Origin: Candidatus Dormiibacterota bacterium
GTDB taxonomy: Bacteria > Chloroflexota > Dormibacteria > Aeolococcales > Aeolococcaceae
Length of the DNA stretch: 5,368 nt
NCBI GenBank assembly: GCA_003153215.1
Contig: PLXL01000183.1
Span: 1 to 5,368, forward strand
Direction: 5' to 3'
The notes under the pieces were generated by a model that saw nothing but the letters and a program-made list of their open reading frames with translations, was not told the origin of the DNA and ran no database searches. The first letter of the stretch is position 1. Each line of letters starts with the position of its first letter. This document shows positions 4,683 to 5,368 of the stretch, piece by piece. Made by a program: the position numbers and the translations under genes.

Positions 4683-5117
4683 ATGCCCTCCATGACCACG
4701 TTGGATGGTGCATTCCTTCTCGCCGGCCGGGTGCTCTTCACTGCCCTCTTCGCCTTCTCGGCACGTGGACACATCCAGAGGCACCCGCAGTACGTCTCCG
4801 TCGCTCAGGGCAAGCTGCCGATCGCCTTCCTGGCCGGCGTGCCCACCGGCCTCTACCTGATCCTGGCGTCCGTATCCCTCATCGCGGGCATCTGGCCGGA
4901 CATCGGCTCGTTGATGATTGCGGCGTTCCTGCTCCCCACCACCCTCTTGTTCCATCCCTTCTGGACGGTCTCGGAGCCGGCCGCTCGGCGCACCCAGGAG
5001 AGCGGCTTCTACCGGAACCTGACTCTGATCGGCGCGGCACTCGCGCTCTTTGCGCTGTTCGCGGCGGCGGGCCACGTCCGCTTCGCGGTCACCGGCCCTG
5101 CCTTCAACCTGCGCTAG
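4683..5117 (+). CDS. DoxX-family integral membrane protein
   Basis: The protein has 144 residues from the ATG at 4683; a GTG at 4674 and an ATG at 4692 are in the same frame and possible. Four membrane segments are apparent at about 8-27, 46-69, 74-91 and 112-130. The first reads RVLFTALFAFSARGH, the position where DoxX proteins have their [R]-hydrophobic-F-x-x-S-G-x-x-[K/H] motif. The third ends in LLFHPFWT, and the fourth follows GFYRNLTLIGAAL, matching the FHxFW and N-L-x-L-x-G signatures of the family. DoxX-like proteins sit in the plasma membrane and have been linked to redox and thiol-stress functions in actinobacteria (the mycobacterial DoxX with SodA and SseA). No such partners are present here. 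The gene starts 57 bases after GNAT and is probably on the same transcript; a strong stem-loop follows it. Confidence 0.85.
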   Translation: MPSMTTLDGAFLLAGRVLFTALFAFSARGHIQRHPQYVSVAQGKLPIAFLAGVPTGLYLILASVSLIAGIWPDIGSLMIAAFLLPTTLLFHPFWTVSEPAARRTQESGFYRNLTLIGAALALFALFAAAGHVRFAVTGPAFNLR

Positions 5118-5131
5118 CGGCGGTCACTTCC

Positions 5132-5191
5132 CGCCCATCCCCCGGGGAGATTTCACCTGCCCGGGGGATGGGCGCGCGCGCTTCGCGCGCG
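5132..5191 (+). terminator. Tandem stem-loops: 15-bp perfect stem followed by a CG hairpin
   Basis: Bases 5132-5146 are the exact reverse complement of 5160-5174, giving a 15-bp stem (13 of 15 pairs G-C) with a 13-base loop at 5147-5159. Immediately after, an alternating C/G run at about 5175-5181 pairs with 5185-5191 around a TTC loop; in its longer form this second stem competes with the base of the first. There is no T-run on either side except TTT in the loop and CTTTG at 5196-5200. The position 14 bases after the DoxX stop fits the U-less hairpin terminators described in actinobacteria. As a symmetric structure it would be expected to work in both directions. Confidence 0.75.
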
Positions 5192-5225
5192 TAACCTTTG
5201 CCCTGAGCCCGGCGATCTCTCTCGA

Positions 5226-5238
5226 CAGCGGTCCGCTG
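5226..5238. promoter_or_regulatory. 13-base palindrome CAGCGG-T-CCGCTG
   Basis: A perfect 6-1-6 inverted repeat lies 42 bases upstream of the ATG at 5280. The single-base centre makes it poor as an RNA hairpin but suitable as a binding site for a dimeric regulator of the last gene. GC-rich palindromes of this size do arise by chance, so confidence is low. Confidence 0.25.
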
Positions 5239-5279
5239 GGCCGTTCGCCGCCGCCGTCTGCCCACCGAACAGGGAAGCC

Positions 5280-5368
5280 ATGAAGCGCCTACACATCGTC
5301 GGGATGAGTGCGATCGCCGCCGCGGTCGCCGCCTTCTTCCTCCAGCCGCGCAAGGGGGCCGAGCGCCG
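5280..5368 (+). CDS. Start of a small membrane-anchored protein (partial)
   Basis: The ATG at 5280 follows AGGGAA (5271-5276) at close spacing and opens a frame that stays open to the window end, giving 29 complete residues. After a short basic start (MKRLH) comes one hydrophobic segment, IVGMSAIAAAVAAFFL (6-21), then QPRKGAER. An Ala/Gly-rich helix followed by FF-x-x-P-x-x-G and an Arg-rich stretch is reminiscent of the opening of YtxH-like or BON-domain proteins of actinobacteria (A-Y-F-x-D-P-x-x-G-x-x-R-R). It could equally be a plain signal anchor. The rest of the gene lies beyond the window, and the stem-loops at 5132-5191 suggest it is transcribed separately from the DoxX gene. Confidence 0.6.
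   Translation, partial: MKRLHIVGMSAIAAAVAAFFLQPRKGAER

Noticed and set aside
3888..5075. Long open frame on the minus strand under LLM, GNAT and DoxX
   Set aside because: It is the antisense shadow of three genes with recognisable motifs, rich in Arg, Gly and Glu as expected for high-GC antisense frames.

Overview
The window is GC-rich (roughly two thirds G+C by eye) and reads as actinobacterial chromosome. It carries the tail of a DUF222/13E12-type HNH endonuclease, an F420-dependent luciferase-like oxidoreductase of the kind common in mycobacteria and relatives, TAnnnT -10 elements, a leaderless-looking start and U-tract-free hairpin terminators. I cannot name the genus.

Layout. The left part (1-2400) is gene-poor and looks like an accessory, remodelled zone. 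In order it holds the 3' end of an HNH endonuclease gene (1-138); a 340-base non-coding stretch with several inverted repeats (230-434); a small conserved-looking 87-aa protein with its own promoter and ribosome binding site (562-825); a minus-strand fragment of a CocE/NonD (X-Pro dipeptidyl-peptidase type) hydrolase; and a minus-strand lipoprotein with a C39-like papain-fold domain (1222-2016). Two copies of a short element lie at 986-1026 and 2272-2312 in the same orientation, on either side of the lipoprotein gene and hydrolase fragment. Both end in an identical 17-base block and both can be read as the same protein tail, TLAW[P/H]SVGE-stop. I interpret them as decayed tails of one mobile-element gene.

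The right part (2401-5368) is compact and ordinary. A 159-aa response regulator made only of a receiver domain (minus) diverges from a rightward set: an F420-type LLM oxidoreductase, a GNAT acetyltransferase translationally coupled to it through an ATGA overlap, and a DoxX-family membrane protein. A very strong 15-bp stem-loop followed by a second GC hairpin closes that set. The start of a small membrane-anchored protein then runs off the window.

How the genes work together. The LLM oxidoreductase and GNAT gene are almost certainly one transcript, and the DoxX gene probably belongs to it (57 bases between stop and start). Their substrates cannot be read from sequence. No complete new defence or mobile system is visible. 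The parts most worth a second look are the paired gene-tail remnants with the lipoprotein between them, and the inverted-repeat cluster at 230-434.
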